64,000 nt of DNA from JACVRW01 sp963764665 (GCA_963764665.1 CAVXTL010000011.1:62001-126000), one strand, 5' to 3'. Positions 49,409-58,024 are shown, counted from the stretch's first letter. The notes: generated by a model from the sequence alone, not told the origin. Numbers and translations: made by a program.

Positions 49409-51736
49409 CTAGGGGCTGTAGGAGGGCGGGGCCTGGCTCGGCGCCGAGCCCCAGCGCGTGGGCGCGGCCCCCAGCCGGAAGCGCAGCCGCGCGCCGTCCG
49501 CCAGGCTCCGGTAGCGCAGCCATGGCCTGCGCCACGCCTTGCCGTCGAGGGCGAGCGCGCGGACGTAGGGGCGTCCGGGCGCGGCCCCCACGCCGTCGAT
49601 GCGGAGCGTTCCGCGCGGCAGGCGGATCGTCACCTTCGGGAACAGCGGGCTGCCGAGTGCCAGCACGTCGGTGCCGGGCACGGCCGGGTAGATCCCGAGC
49701 GCACCGAAGACCCACCAGGCGCCCATCGTCCCGCCGTCGTCGTTGCCCTCCAGGCCGGCCGGGCCGGGCCCGTAGAGCTCGAGCAGCGCCCTTCGCACCA
49801 CGGCCTGGGTGCGGTCGGGCCGGCCGAGCCAGTCGTAGAGCCACGGCACGCCCAGGTTCGGCTCATTGCTGAGGAACGCGTACTCGGAGCGTGGCCCGGC
49901 ATTCAGCTCCGTGAAGAAGCGGTCGAGGCGCGCCAGCGCCGGGGCGCCGCCGCCCATCGAGGCGAACAGGCCGGCCGGATCGTGCGGCACGAGCCACGAG
50001 TACTGCGCGCCGCTGCCCTCCACGTAGCTGTCCTCGCCGGCAGGGGAGAAGCCCGGCATGAAGGCGCCGCCGGCCAGCCGCGGCTGGATCGTCCGGCTCG
50101 ACGGGTTGACGAGCGTGCGCCACGTGCCCGCCCGCCGCGTGAACCGGGCTGCGATCGAGCGCTCGCCGCGGGCGAGGGCCAGCCTCGAGATGGCGAAGTC
50201 GGCGAGTGCGTACTCGAGCGTGGTGGCCGTGGATCCCCAGGGCCGTTCGCGATCGGTGAAGGTGTGCACGATCACGTCCACGCTGAGCTCGTGGGGTATG
50301 TAGCCGAGGCGCAGGTACTCCGCGAGCGCCTCGCGCTCGGTGTAGTCCCCGTTGGCCGTGTGGCAGGGCCGGTCCGCGCCGCGGACGAGCGCCCGAAGCG
50401 CCTGGCGGGCGTCGAAGCCCCGCGCGCCGAGCGCGAACGTGGAGGCGAGCATCGGCGCCGCCGGGTCGCCGACCATCACGTTGGTCTGCTGGTTGGCGTA
50501 GGGCCAGCGCGGCAGGCAGCCGCTCTGACGGGCGTCAGCCAGCATCGACGTGGCCACGTCGGCCGCGCGGCCAGGGAAGAGCATCGCCATGAGCTGCGTC
50601 TGGCCGCGATACACGTCCCAGCCCGAGATGTCGGCGTACTTGACGAACCCGCGGGCGCGGTGCACCCGCCCGTCCATGCCGCGGTAGCGCCCGTCGCGGT
50701 CCGAGAAGACGCTCGGCTCGAGCAGCGCGTGGTAGAGCGACGTGGCGAACACACGGCGGTCGCGCTTGCGCCCGCCGCTCACCCGCACACGGTCGAGCGT
50801 TCGCGTCCATGTGCGCCGAGTCCCGGCCCGCACGGCGGCGAAGCTGCGTCCGCGGCTCTCCGCGAGGTTGGCCCGGGCGCCGTCCACGCTCACGAACGAG
50901 ATGCCCACCCGCGCCTCGACGGTTCGGCCGCGGCCGCCGAGCGTCACGTAGGCGCCCGCGCCCGCCCGGGCCGACACGCGTCTGGAGCCCGCTCGCAGAT
51001 CCTCGCCGCTCCACGTGCCGTGGGCCGCGAAGCGCTGGCTGAAGCGCGCGCTGAAGTAGATCCGGTAGCCCGACGGCTGGCCGCAGAAGGCGCCGCTCTC
51101 CACCATCCCCGACACCTCGCGCCGGCGCGGGTCGATCGCGAGCCGCAGGGCGGTGTTCCTGTTGGTACTGCCCCCGGCGTTCAGGAGCACGCTCCTGCGC
51201 GCGCCACGCCGGAAGGTGAAGCGCGCGAGGCCGGTGCGCGTGGTGGCCGTGAGCTCGCTCTCGATGGCTCGCGGCGTGGCCGGGTCGAGCGTCAGGCGGT
51301 AGCGGCCGGGCGAGGCCTGCTCACGACGATGATCGATCGCCGGCGAGAAGTCGGGCAGGAGCCGGAGGCCGCCGTCGATCGGGGAGCGGGTGACCGGCAA
51401 GGTGGTGGGCAGGAGCGGCACGTCGCCGTAGAGCAGGCAGCCCGCGCCGCTGAAGTGGGTGAGCGAGAAGCCCCGGAGTCGCGTGTCGGCGTAGCTGTAG
51501 CTCGACAGGGTGCTCGCGCCGGGCGAGGTATCGGGGCTGAACGCGACCATCCCGAACGGGGTGGTGGCCCCGGGGAAGGTGTTGCCCGCCCCGCCGCCGG
51601 TGCCGAAGTCGGCGGCGCCCGGGAGCGTGCCCACGAAGGGGTTCACGTGGTCCACCAGCCCGCGGGCGGCGGCGGTGGGGGCCACGGCGCCGAGCAGCAG
51701 GGCGGCGGTGACGAGGCAGCGGGTGGTGGCGCGCAC
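49409..51736 (-). CDS. Secreted GH92 family alpha-mannosidase
   Basis: 775 residues, GTG start. Signal peptide MRATTRCLVTAALLLGAVAP. The GH92 N-terminal domain has VNPFVGTLPGAADFGTGGG and GNTFPGATTPFGMVAFSPDT. The catalytic (alpha/alpha)6 domain has KYADISGWDVYRGQTQLMAM and LEGNDDGGTMGAWWVFGALG. GH92 enzymes are calcium-dependent exo-alpha-mannosidases, mostly alpha-1,2, acting on glycoprotein or cell-wall mannans. It is the only clear extracellular glycosidase in the window. It converges on ggt. Confidence 0.93.
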   Translation of the reverse strand: MRATTRCLVTAALLLGAVAPTAAARGLVDHVNPFVGTLPGAADFGTGGGAGNTFPGATTPFGMVAFSPDTSPGASTLSSYSYADTRLRGFSLTHFSGAGCLLYGDVPLLPTTLPVTRSPIDGGLRLLPDFSPAIDHRREQASPGRYRLTLDPATPRAIESELTATTRTGLARFTFRRGARRSVLLNAGGSTNRNTALRLAIDPRRREVSGMVESGAFCGQPSGYRIYFSARFSQRFAAHGTWSGEDLRAGSRRVSARAGAGAYVTLGGRGRTVEARVGISFVSVDGARANLAESRGRSFAAVRAGTRRTWTRTLDRVRVSGGRKRDRRVFATSLYHALLEPSVFSDRDGRYRGMDGRVHRARGFVKYADISGWDVYRGQTQLMAMLFPGRAADVATSMLADARQSGCLPRWPYANQQTNVMVGDPAAPMLASTFALGARGFDARQALRALVRGADRPCHTANGDYTEREALAEYLRLGYIPHELSVDVIVHTFTDRERPWGSTATTLEYALADFAISRLALARGERSIAARFTRRAGTWRTLVNPSSRTIQPRLAGGAFMPGFSPAGEDSYVEGSGAQYSWLVPHDPAGLFASMGGGAPALARLDRFFTELNAGPRSEYAFLSNEPNLGVPWLYDWLGRPDRTQAVVRRALLELYGPGPAGLEGNDDGGTMGAWWVFGALGIYPAVPGTDVLALGSPLFPKVTIRLPRGTLRIDGVGAAPGRPYVRALALDGKAWRRPWLRYRSLADGARLRFRLGAAPTRWGSAPSQAPPSYSP

Positions 51737-51775
51737 GGCCCGGCATCCTTCCAGGGCCGAGGGACGCGCGAGCCT

Positions 51776-52393
51776 CTAGCTGCTCATGCTGCCGTTGCCC
51801 TGCGAGCGCTCGGCCGCCTTCTCCACGAGCTTGATGCGCTCGAGCGCCGAGGCGAACAGCTGCTCCAGCTGCTCGAGGCGATCCTTCTCCGAGCGCTGCT
51901 CGAGGAGCGACTGCTTGGCGTCGGCCGCCACGTCGAGCGTGGCGGCCATCCCGTACGCATCGAGGTCGTCCAGGACGTCGGCCTCCGGACGCTCGTCCGT
52001 CACTCGCTCGACGAGGTCCGCGTAGCGCGCCCGGGCCGCGGCGGCAGCCTCCGGGTCGCCGTCCTCGAGATCGTCGAGCAGTTCGACGTCGCCCGCGGGG
52101 TAGGGCAGATCCTCGATCCTGCGGAGCAGGCGGAAGGGTGTGGTGCCCTCCACGAGGATGTTCATCCGGCCGTCCTCGAAGCGCTCGAGCACCCGGTCGA
52201 TGCTCGCGCTGCACCCGATCTCCTTGAGCCCGTCGTCGGAGAGCCAGACGATCCCGAAGTCGGTGCCCGCCTCGAGGCACTGCCCGATCATCGTCCGGTA
52301 GCGGTCCTCGAAGATGTGCAGCGGAAGGCGCTCCTGCGGCAGCAGCACGAGGCCGAGCGGGAACAGCGGAAAGCTCTCGACCGTGTCGCTCAT
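51776..52393 (-). CDS. LON N-terminal substrate-binding domain protein
   Basis: 205 residues. PF02190-like pattern: FPLFPLGLVLLPQERLPLHI then FEDRYRTMI at the start, GTDFGIVWLSDDG, GCSASIDRVLERFEDGRMNI and LVEGTTPFRLLR. No AAA or protease domain follows, so this is the stand-alone form of unknown role. The C-terminal third is a charged coiled-coil-like helix (RSEKDRLEQLEQLFASALER). Its start and that of hisC are 26 bp apart with overlapping -10 boxes. Confidence 0.88.
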   Translation of the reverse strand: MSDTVESFPLFPLGLVLLPQERLPLHIFEDRYRTMIGQCLEAGTDFGIVWLSDDGLKEIGCSASIDRVLERFEDGRMNILVEGTTPFRLLRRIEDLPYPAGDVELLDDLEDGDPEAAAAARARYADLVERVTDERPEADVLDDLDAYGMAATLDVAADAKQSLLEQRSEKDRLEQLEQLFASALERIKLVEKAAERSQGNGSMSS

Positions 52394-52407
52394 GTCCTGT
52401 CAGTGCT

Positions 52408-52414
52408 TAGGCTA
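52408..52414. promoter_or_regulatory. Second bidirectional -10 element, TAGGCTA
   Basis: Plus strand TAGGCT (52408-52413) is 6 nt before the hisC GTG. Minus strand TAGCCT (52414-52409) is 15 nt before the LON-domain ATG. The hexamers overlap by five bases. Confidence 0.5.
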
Positions 52415-52419
52415 GACGG

Positions 52420-53514
52420 GTGCCGCTCCGCGACGCACTGGCCCGGGTGGAGCCCTACCGACCGGCGCGCCCGATGGCGGAGCTTCAGGCGAGCCTGGGG
52501 CTCGAGCGGATCGTCAAGCTCTCGTCGAACGAGGGGGCCTTCGGTCCGCTGCCGGCGGCCGTGGCGGCGTTCGAGGCCGCCGTGGCCCACCTCAATCGCT
52601 ACCCGGACGGCGGCGCGGTGCCGCTGCGCGAGGCGCTGGCGGAGCACCACGGCGTGCCGCCCGAGCAGGTGGTGCTGGGCAACGGGGCGGACGAGCTGAT
52701 CCGCCTCTGCGCGGTGGCCACGCTGGATCCCGGCGACGCCGCGGCGTTCTCCTGGCCGTCGTTCCCGAGCTACGCCACGGCGGCGCGCTGCGGCGGCGCC
52801 GAGCCGATCGCGGTGCCGCTGGCGAGCCGCCATGCCGACCTCGACGGGCTGCTCGAGGCTGCCCGCCGGCCGCGCACGAAGCTCGTATACCTCGCCAACC
52901 CGAACAACCCGACGGGCGTATCGGTGAGCGCAGCCGAAGTCCGCAGCCTGATCGACCAGCTGCCCAATGCCATTTGCGTGCTGGACGAGGCCTACGCCGA
53001 ATACGCCGACCCGGAGCCCGAGGGCCCGGCGCTGGTGCGCTCCGGAGCGCCGCGGCTGTGCGTGCTGCGCACCTTCTCCAAGGTCTACGGCCTGGCCGCC
53101 CTGCGCGTGGGCTACGCGCTCGCCTCTCCCGACGTGGCCGACGCCCTGGACCGCGTGCGCCCGATCTTCAACGTGAACCAGCCGGCCCAGGAGGCGGCGC
53201 TGGCGTCGCTCGGCGAGGTGGACGCGGTGGCTCTGCGGGTGGACCATGCCCGGCGCTCGCGCGAGCTGCTGCGCGAGACGCTCGCCGGCGCCGGCCTCGA
53301 TCCCGAGCCGTCCCAGGCGAACTTCGTGTACGCGGACGTGCCGGACGGGAACGGCGCCGCCCTGGCCGGTCGCCTGCTGCGCGAGGAGGGGATGCTCGTG
53401 CGCGAGCTGCCCGGCTTCGGCGCGCCCGCCGGGATCCGCGTGACGGTGGGCACCGACGAGGAGAACAGCGAGTTCGCCGCGGCGCTCGGGCGCGTGATGA
53501 ACAGCTCGCGGTAG
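52420..53514 (+). CDS. hisC: Histidinol-phosphate aminotransferase (or aromatic aminotransferase)
   Basis: 364 residues, fold-type I PLP enzyme. LSSNEGAFGPLPAA near the N-terminus corresponds to LxxNExPxGP. NPNNPTGVSVS holds the PLP-binding Asn, VLDEAYAEYA the Asp, and FSKVYGLAALRVGY the Schiff-base Lys221. The close relatives HisC and aromatic aminotransferase (Pat) cannot be separated reliably by eye. No other his genes are near. GTG start by promoter spacing. Confidence 0.88.
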   Translation: MPLRDALARVEPYRPARPMAELQASLGLERIVKLSSNEGAFGPLPAAVAAFEAAVAHLNRYPDGGAVPLREALAEHHGVPPEQVVLGNGADELIRLCAVATLDPGDAAAFSWPSFPSYATAARCGGAEPIAVPLASRHADLDGLLEAARRPRTKLVYLANPNNPTGVSVSAAEVRSLIDQLPNAICVLDEAYAEYADPEPEGPALVRSGAPRLCVLRTFSKVYGLAALRVGYALASPDVADALDRVRPIFNVNQPAQEAALASLGEVDAVALRVDHARRSRELLRETLAGAGLDPEPSQANFVYADVPDGNGAALAGRLLREEGMLVRELPGFGAPAGIRVTVGTDEENSEFAAALGRVMNSSR

Positions 53515-53545
53515 GCCGGAACGCCCGCGGGCACGTACTCCTGGC

Positions 53546-54940
53546 GTGACCGCCCTCGTCTGGCTCACGCGCGACCTTCGCCTGCACGACCATCCCGCCC
53601 TGCGCGCCGCCCTCGACCGGCACGAGCGGGTGGTGCCGGTGTTCTGCTTCGACGATCGGCTGCTCGGCGGCCGCCATGCCTCCGGGTCACGCACGCAGTT
53701 CCTGATCGAGTGCCTGGACGAGCTGGGCAGCGCGATGGCCGAGCGCGGGGGAGGGCTGGTGCTGCGGCGCGGTCCGGCTGAGCGCGAGCTTCCCGCGCTC
53801 GCGGCGGAGCTGGGGGCGGAGGAGGTGCACCTGAGCGCGGACGTGAGCCCGTTCGCGAGGCGGCGGGCCGAGGCGGTGTCGCGGGCGCTGCGCGACCAGG
53901 GCGTGGAGGCCGTGTCCCACCCGGGCGTGGCCGTGGTGGACGACCCGGGCGAGCTGCGCACGCAGGCCGGCAAGCCCTACACGGTGTTCTCGCCCTTCCA
54001 TCGCACCTGGCTCGAGGCGCCGCGCCGGGACGTGTACGCGGCGCCGCGGAAGCTTCCGGCCCTCCCGCGGGGCCTGGCCAAGGGCAGGGTGCCGTCGCTC
54101 GAGCAGCTGGGACTGGAGCAGCTGGTCGAGGAGCCGCCGCCCGGCGGCGAGTCGGCGGGCCGCAAGCGCCTCACGCGCTTTCTCGGCGACGACGTCCGCG
54201 CCTACGCGGACAACCACGACGCCCTCGCTCGCGACCGCACGTCGCGGCTCTCGCCCTACCTGCACCTCGGGTGCGTGTCCGCGCGCGAGGTGGAGGAGCG
54301 GCTGCCGGGCGGCACGGGAGCGGACGCGTTCCGGCGCCAGCTCTGCTGGCGCGACTTCCACCAACACGTGCTGCTGCACTTCCCGCGCAACGCGGTCTCC
54401 GAGTTCCAGGCGCGATATCGCGGCAGCATCTCGTGGAGCCACGCGCGCGGGCGCTTCGACGCCTGGTGCGAGGGGCGCACCGGCTTCCCGCTCGTGGACG
54501 CGGCCATGCGCCAGCTGCGCCGCGAGGGCTGGATGCACAACCGCGCGCGGCTCGTGGCGGGGTCGTTCCTGACCAAGGACCTGGGCATCGACTGGCGCTG
54601 GGGCGAGCGCTGGTTCATGCGGCTGCTGGTGGACGGCGACGAGGCCAACAACAACGGCAACTGGCAGTGGATCGCCTCGGTGGGCACCGATCCGGCACCG
54701 GCGTTTCGCCGGATCTACAACCCGGCGCGCCAGATGGAGCGTCACGACCCCGAGGGCCACTACGTGCGCCGCTACGTGCCCGAGCTGCGCGACGTGCCCG
54801 ACGAGCACCTGGCCGAGCCCTGGCTGATGCCCGAGGACGTCCAGCGCGGGGCCGGATGCGTTGTGGGCGAGGACTACCCGGAGCCGATCGTGGACCACGC
54901 CGAGGCGCGCCGCGCGGCGCTCGAGCGCTACCGGGTCTGA
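53546..54940 (+). CDS. phrB: Deoxyribodipyrimidine photo-lyase (cryptochrome/photolyase family)
   Basis: 464 residues. The N-terminal antenna domain opens with VWLTRDLRLHDHPALRAAL. FAD-binding residues lie in TSRLSPYLHLGCVS (about 231-244), RRQLCWRDFHQHVL, GFPLVDAAMRQLRREGWMHN and NRARLVAGSFLTKDLGIDW, and WQWIASVGTDPAPAFRRIYN closes the FAD pocket. This is the class I CPD photolyase pattern; it uses blue light to split pyrimidine dimers. Start GTG 53546. Confidence 0.92.
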   Translation: MTALVWLTRDLRLHDHPALRAALDRHERVVPVFCFDDRLLGGRHASGSRTQFLIECLDELGSAMAERGGGLVLRRGPAERELPALAAELGAEEVHLSADVSPFARRRAEAVSRALRDQGVEAVSHPGVAVVDDPGELRTQAGKPYTVFSPFHRTWLEAPRRDVYAAPRKLPALPRGLAKGRVPSLEQLGLEQLVEEPPPGGESAGRKRLTRFLGDDVRAYADNHDALARDRTSRLSPYLHLGCVSAREVEERLPGGTGADAFRRQLCWRDFHQHVLLHFPRNAVSEFQARYRGSISWSHARGRFDAWCEGRTGFPLVDAAMRQLRREGWMHNRARLVAGSFLTKDLGIDWRWGERWFMRLLVDGDEANNNGNWQWIASVGTDPAPAFRRIYNPARQMERHDPEGHYVRRYVPELRDVPDEHLAEPWLMPEDVQRGAGCVVGEDYPEPIVDHAEARRAALERYRV

Positions 54941-54945
54941 TCGCC

Positions 54946-55446
54946 CTAGACCGGCTCGAGCGGCACGTGGGGCGTCGGTGGCAGCTCCACGGAGATCGCG
55001 TCGCCCGGCCGGATCTCGCCGTCGGCCAACACGATCGCCATGACGCCGGTCTTGCGCACGAGCCGGCCCTGCTCGTCGCGGTCGAGCACCGCCTTCATCA
55101 GCCCCTTCTGGATGCCCTCGAGCTGAGAGCAGGGGTCGCGCAGGCCGGTCAGTTCGACCACCGCGGCGGCGCCGAGCGTCAGCCTCGTGCCCGCCGGGAG
55201 GGTGAGGAGCTCGATGCCCCTGGTGGTCACGTTCTCGCCCATCTCACCGGCCCCCACACGGAAGCCGCGCCGGCCGAGCTCGTCGTGCAGCTCCTCGTGG
55301 ATGAGGTGGACCTGGCGGAGGTTCGGCGGTGGCATCGCGCCGTGCACATCGTCCTCCACCCCGATGCCGGCGAGCAGCCGGATCGAGTCCTGGTTCAGCT
55401 TGCTCACGTTGTGCTCGGCCCGGCGGCTCACGGCGGTCACAATCAT
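54946..55446 (-). CDS. MOSC domain protein
   Basis: 166 residues. The MOSC (Moco sulfurase C-terminal) pattern: SIRLLAGIGVEDDVHG, RQVHLIHEELHDEL, GEMGENVTTRGIELLTLPAG and the conserved Cys106 in LTGLRDPCSQLE. Stand-alone bacterial MOSC proteins (YiiM/YuaD group) handle sulfur for molybdenum cofactor or reduce N-hydroxylated compounds. The ATG at 55444-55446 is preferred; a TAGGGT box is 10 nt upstream. It converges on photolyase with 5 bp between stops. Confidence 0.87.
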   Translation of the reverse strand: MIVTAVSRRAEHNVSKLNQDSIRLLAGIGVEDDVHGAMPPPNLRQVHLIHEELHDELGRRGFRVGAGEMGENVTTRGIELLTLPAGTRLTLGAAAVVELTGLRDPCSQLEGIQKGLMKAVLDRDEQGRLVRKTGVMAIVLADGEIRPGDAISVELPPTPHVPLEPV

Positions 55447-55515
55447 GGGACTTCGCACCCTAGCTCCGGGTCCGGCAGGGCTCAAGCTTCGCCGCCGCGT
55501 GTCGATACAGGCCGC

Positions 55516-55842
55516 ATGTCCATCGACGTCAAGAACGGTCAACCCGATAGCGAGGAGAGCACCCTGACGCTCGAGCTGACGCTGGACGAGGCGGAGGCCC
55601 TCAAGGCCTGGCTCCTCAAGCCGGCGGCGGATGGCAGCGCTGCCATCGACGACGCAGACGCGAAGTCGGTGATGGTGCAGCTGGGGTCCAAGCTCGACTA
55701 CATCAGTGGTGTGACGCAGGTCCGCGACGAGCTGGAGGAGGCCGGTTTCGATACCGAAGACCTCAGCGACGAGCAGATCGCAGATCTGGGACGGCGCATC
55801 GCCGACACCCCGATCCGTCGCTATCAGGGCAAGCAGGACTAG
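55516..55842 (+). CDS. Small acidic protein of unknown function
   Basis: 108 residues, start ATG 55516. Acidic, with STLTLELTLDEAEALKAWLL at the N-terminal side and ELEEAGFDTEDLSDEQIADL near the C-terminus. The alternation suggests two helices after a short strand. No family is recognised. It is divergent from the MOSC gene, 69 bp away, and 35 bp before a membrane-protein gene in the same direction. Confidence 0.6.
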   Translation: MSIDVKNGQPDSEESTLTLELTLDEAEALKAWLLKPAADGSAAIDDADAKSVMVQLGSKLDYISGVTQVRDELEEAGFDTEDLSDEQIADLGRRIADTPIRRYQGKQD

Positions 55843-55865
55843 ACCTCCCCGCGCTCAGCGCCAGA

Positions 55866-55871
55866 TACGGT
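55866..55871 (+). promoter_or_regulatory. -10 box of the membrane protein gene (leaderless)
   Basis: TACGGT, 6 nt before the ATG at 55878. Confidence 0.35.
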
Positions 55872-55877
55872 CGCCGG

Positions 55878-57023
55878 ATGGCGACCGTATCTTCCCGGGT
55901 CCCCTCGGGCCCGGCGCACGTGGCGGTCGTCTCGTTCCTCGCTGCCCGCGCCGCCCCCACGGGCGGCTTCTGGGTGGCGCTCGCCGGCGGCGTGGCGGTC
56001 GCGCGCGTGGCGGAGCGGCGCGGAGCGCGGCAGGGCTTCGGCGCGAGCATCGCCGCGATGCTCGAGACCGTGGCAATCATCGGGCCGGCGCGCTTCGGCG
56101 TGCCGCTCACACAGGCCATCACCGCACCGATCCTCGGGCGGCTGCACGCGCGTGGCGCCGGGCGGGTCGCGCAGTTCGCCGCCTGTGTGGTCATCAGGCT
56201 GATCCACAACGCGGCCACCACGGCGTTCTTCATATGGGTGATCGCGGGCGGGCTCGACGCATATGCCGGCACCTACGATGCACTCGCCCGTCGGCTGGGC
56301 TTCGAGGTGGGCACCGAGGACGCGCTCGTGGTGACCGCGATCGGGCTGCTGGCCTGGGCGGCGTTCGCCACCACCGTGCAGGTGCTGGTGTACGCGCGCG
56401 GCCTGAACGCCTGGGATGAGCTGGAGGCCAAGGCGCCGGACCAGGCCGTCGAGGAGCCGGAACCGGCGGCGCGGGCGCACCGAGGGCGCTTCGACCCGCG
56501 CGCGGTGTCGTTGGCGGCGGCGCTGGCGTTCGTGGTCCTGCTGGCCAGCACCGAGTGGGCGGTGCTGTTCGCGGTATCGGTCTTCCTGGCGGTGGCCTGG
56601 CCCCTATCGCGGCCGGACAACTCGGTGCTTCCCACCGGGCTCGCCTTCTGCGCGGTGCTGGGCGGCGGCGCACTGCTCTTCGGCCTGGGCGGCGGGCTCG
56701 GCCTGGACACCACGCTCAGGCGGGCGCTGCGCGCCACCCTGCTCGTGCTGGTGGCCACCTGGATGCGCGCGGCGGCCGGCTCTGAGGGCCTGCGGGACGT
56801 GGGAAGGCGGATGCTCGGCAAGCTGCGGCGCGTGCCGGCCATGAAGGAGGCGGCCCAGGTGCTCGACACGCTGGGACCGGAGAGCCGCCTGGCCGCGGCG
56901 GCGCGCACGCTGGCGGCCTCGCTGCGCGACGTGCCGCACCAGCCGGTGCCCTTCCTGGACGCGGTGCTCGGGTGGGTGGTGAGGGAGTCCCGCCGGGTGG
57001 GGGCTATGCCCTCTAAGCCGTGA
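55878..57023 (+). CDS. Multi-pass membrane protein of unknown function
   Basis: 381 residues with about seven hydrophobic segments in two blocks (about 15-175 and 215-305), separated by an acidic/Arg-rich hydrophilic stretch (LEAKAPDQAVEEPEPAARAH). The first block contains TVAIIGPARFGVPLTQAIT and VVIRLIHNAATTAFFIWVIA. The C-terminal 75 residues are soluble and basic. I do not recognise the family. It overlaps the convergent methyltransferase gene by 11 bp. Confidence 0.7.
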   Translation: MATVSSRVPSGPAHVAVVSFLAARAAPTGGFWVALAGGVAVARVAERRGARQGFGASIAAMLETVAIIGPARFGVPLTQAITAPILGRLHARGAGRVAQFAACVVIRLIHNAATTAFFIWVIAGGLDAYAGTYDALARRLGFEVGTEDALVVTAIGLLAWAAFATTVQVLVYARGLNAWDELEAKAPDQAVEEPEPAARAHRGRFDPRAVSLAAALAFVVLLASTEWAVLFAVSVFLAVAWPLSRPDNSVLPTGLAFCAVLGGGALLFGLGGGLGLDTTLRRALRATLLVLVATWMRAAAGSEGLRDVGRRMLGKLRRVPAMKEAAQVLDTLGPESRLAAAARTLAASLRDVPHQPVPFLDAVLGWVVRESRRVGAMPSKP

Positions 57024-57921
57024 GCGGCGCCCGGCCCGAGATCAGCAGGTTGTAGAACATCGCCGCCGGCAGGCGCGGCTCCAGCAGCGAGCGGTCGAGC
57101 GCCTGGAGCAGGAGGTAGCCGCGGTAGGCGTACATGCGCCAGGCGTAGGGGATCTCGTCGGGCGCGGCGGTGGCCTCGAGTGCGCGGTTGGCCCAGCCGA
57201 AGAGGCTGGCGGCCAGCTCCTCCCCGCTCACCCGCACCTCCTCGAGCCCGGCGCCGCGCGCGTGCGCCGACAGAGCGGCCGGGGTGAAGGCGTGCACGTC
57301 CACCACGTGCTCGAGCAGGTCCTCCTCGCGGGCCGTGCCGCTGTGCCCGTTCGGGCGCGGGCCGGCGCCCATCAGCGCCCGCCACAGCGGCGCGACGGCG
57401 TGTGCGCCGCGCTTCGGCAGCTCGGCCAGCCTGTCCCCGTAGTAGGAGGGCTCGCCGCAGAACGCCACCACGCCGCCGGGACGCAGCACGCGCCGGAACT
57501 CGCGGAAGGCGGCGTCCAGGTCCGGAAGGTGGTGGAGCACGGCGTGACCGACCACCAGGTCGAAGGAGGCGTCCTCGAAGGGCAGCGCCGACGCCTCGCA
57601 GGCCGCGGTCTCCACCTCCACGCCCAGCCCGGCCGCGGTGGTCGAGAGCACCTCGAGCATGCCGGGCGAGATGTCGGTGGCCACCGCCTCGCTCACCACG
57701 CCGGAACGGACCAGGTTGATGATGAAGTAGCCGGTGCCGGCTCCGATCTCGAGCGCCCGCTCGAAGCGCGGAGGCTCGGACCCGAGCGCCTTGCGCAGCT
57801 TGCCGAGCACCTGGCGCTCGCCCTCGGCGTCGTACGCGATCCCCCACTTGGAGTCGTAGCCGGCGGCCGCCAGGTCGTGGTAGCGGACGTTGGCGTCGCG
57901 GATCTGGTCGCCTGCTTCCAT
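57013..57921 (-). CDS. SAM-dependent class I methyltransferase
   Basis: 302 residues. The SAM-binding motif I is ALEIGAGTGYFIINL (about 55-69), acid motif ATDISPGML, post-I EASALPFEDASFDLVVGHAV, and LRPGGVVAFCGEPS. The C-terminal 130 residues (AFTPAALSAHARGAGLEEV and so on) form an extra domain of unknown fold. It diverges from the methyltransferase-GH57-GT4 operon and may belong to the same polysaccharide pathway, which is inference. TAGGCT lies 10 nt before its ATG. Confidence 0.85.
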   Translation of the reverse strand: MEAGDQIRDANVRYHDLAAAGYDSKWGIAYDAEGERQVLGKLRKALGSEPPRFERALEIGAGTGYFIINLVRSGVVSEAVATDISPGMLEVLSTTAAGLGVEVETAACEASALPFEDASFDLVVGHAVLHHLPDLDAAFREFRRVLRPGGVVAFCGEPSYYGDRLAELPKRGAHAVAPLWRALMGAGPRPNGHSGTAREEDLLEHVVDVHAFTPAALSAHARGAGLEEVRVSGEELAASLFGWANRALEATAAPDEIPYAWRMYAYRGYLLLQALDRSLLEPRLPAAMFYNLLISGRAPLTA

Positions 57922-57931
57922 GCGGGCGGGA

Positions 57932-57937
57932 AGCCTA
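57932..57937 (-). promoter_or_regulatory. -10 box of the methyltransferase gene (leaderless)
   Basis: TAGGCT on the minus strand, 10 nt before the ATG at 57921. Confidence 0.4.
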
Positions 57938-57969
57938 CGCCAACGAACCGGCGGGCCGACCCACCTTTT

Positions 57970-58007
57970 GCGGAAGCACCCGGCTTGGCCGGGTGCGCAC
58001 CGAGGTA
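57970..58007 (-). repeat. Interspersed hairpin repeat, copy 5
   Basis: Minus-strand orientation. Arms 57976-57984 and 57988-57996 pair perfectly with the C-G version of the fourth base pair seen in copy 4; the loop is CAA instead of CGA. It lies between two divergent methyltransferase genes, next to the -10 of the plus-strand one. Confidence 0.8.
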
Positions 58008-58009
58008 CA

Positions 58010-58015
58010 TAAACT
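58010..58015 (+). promoter_or_regulatory. -10 box of the methyltransferase-GH57-GT4 operon (leaderless)
   Basis: TAAACT, 9 nt before the GTG at 58025, immediately after hairpin repeat copy 5. Confidence 0.45.
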
Positions 58016-58024
58016 CAGGCGTCT

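Noticed and set aside
49310..52699. A 1129-codon open frame on the plus strand across the GH92 and LON-domain genes
   Set aside because: It is the antisense shadow of two clear minus-strand families; its translation is Arg/Ala/His-rich and low in complexity, as expected from reverse frames of GC-rich genes.
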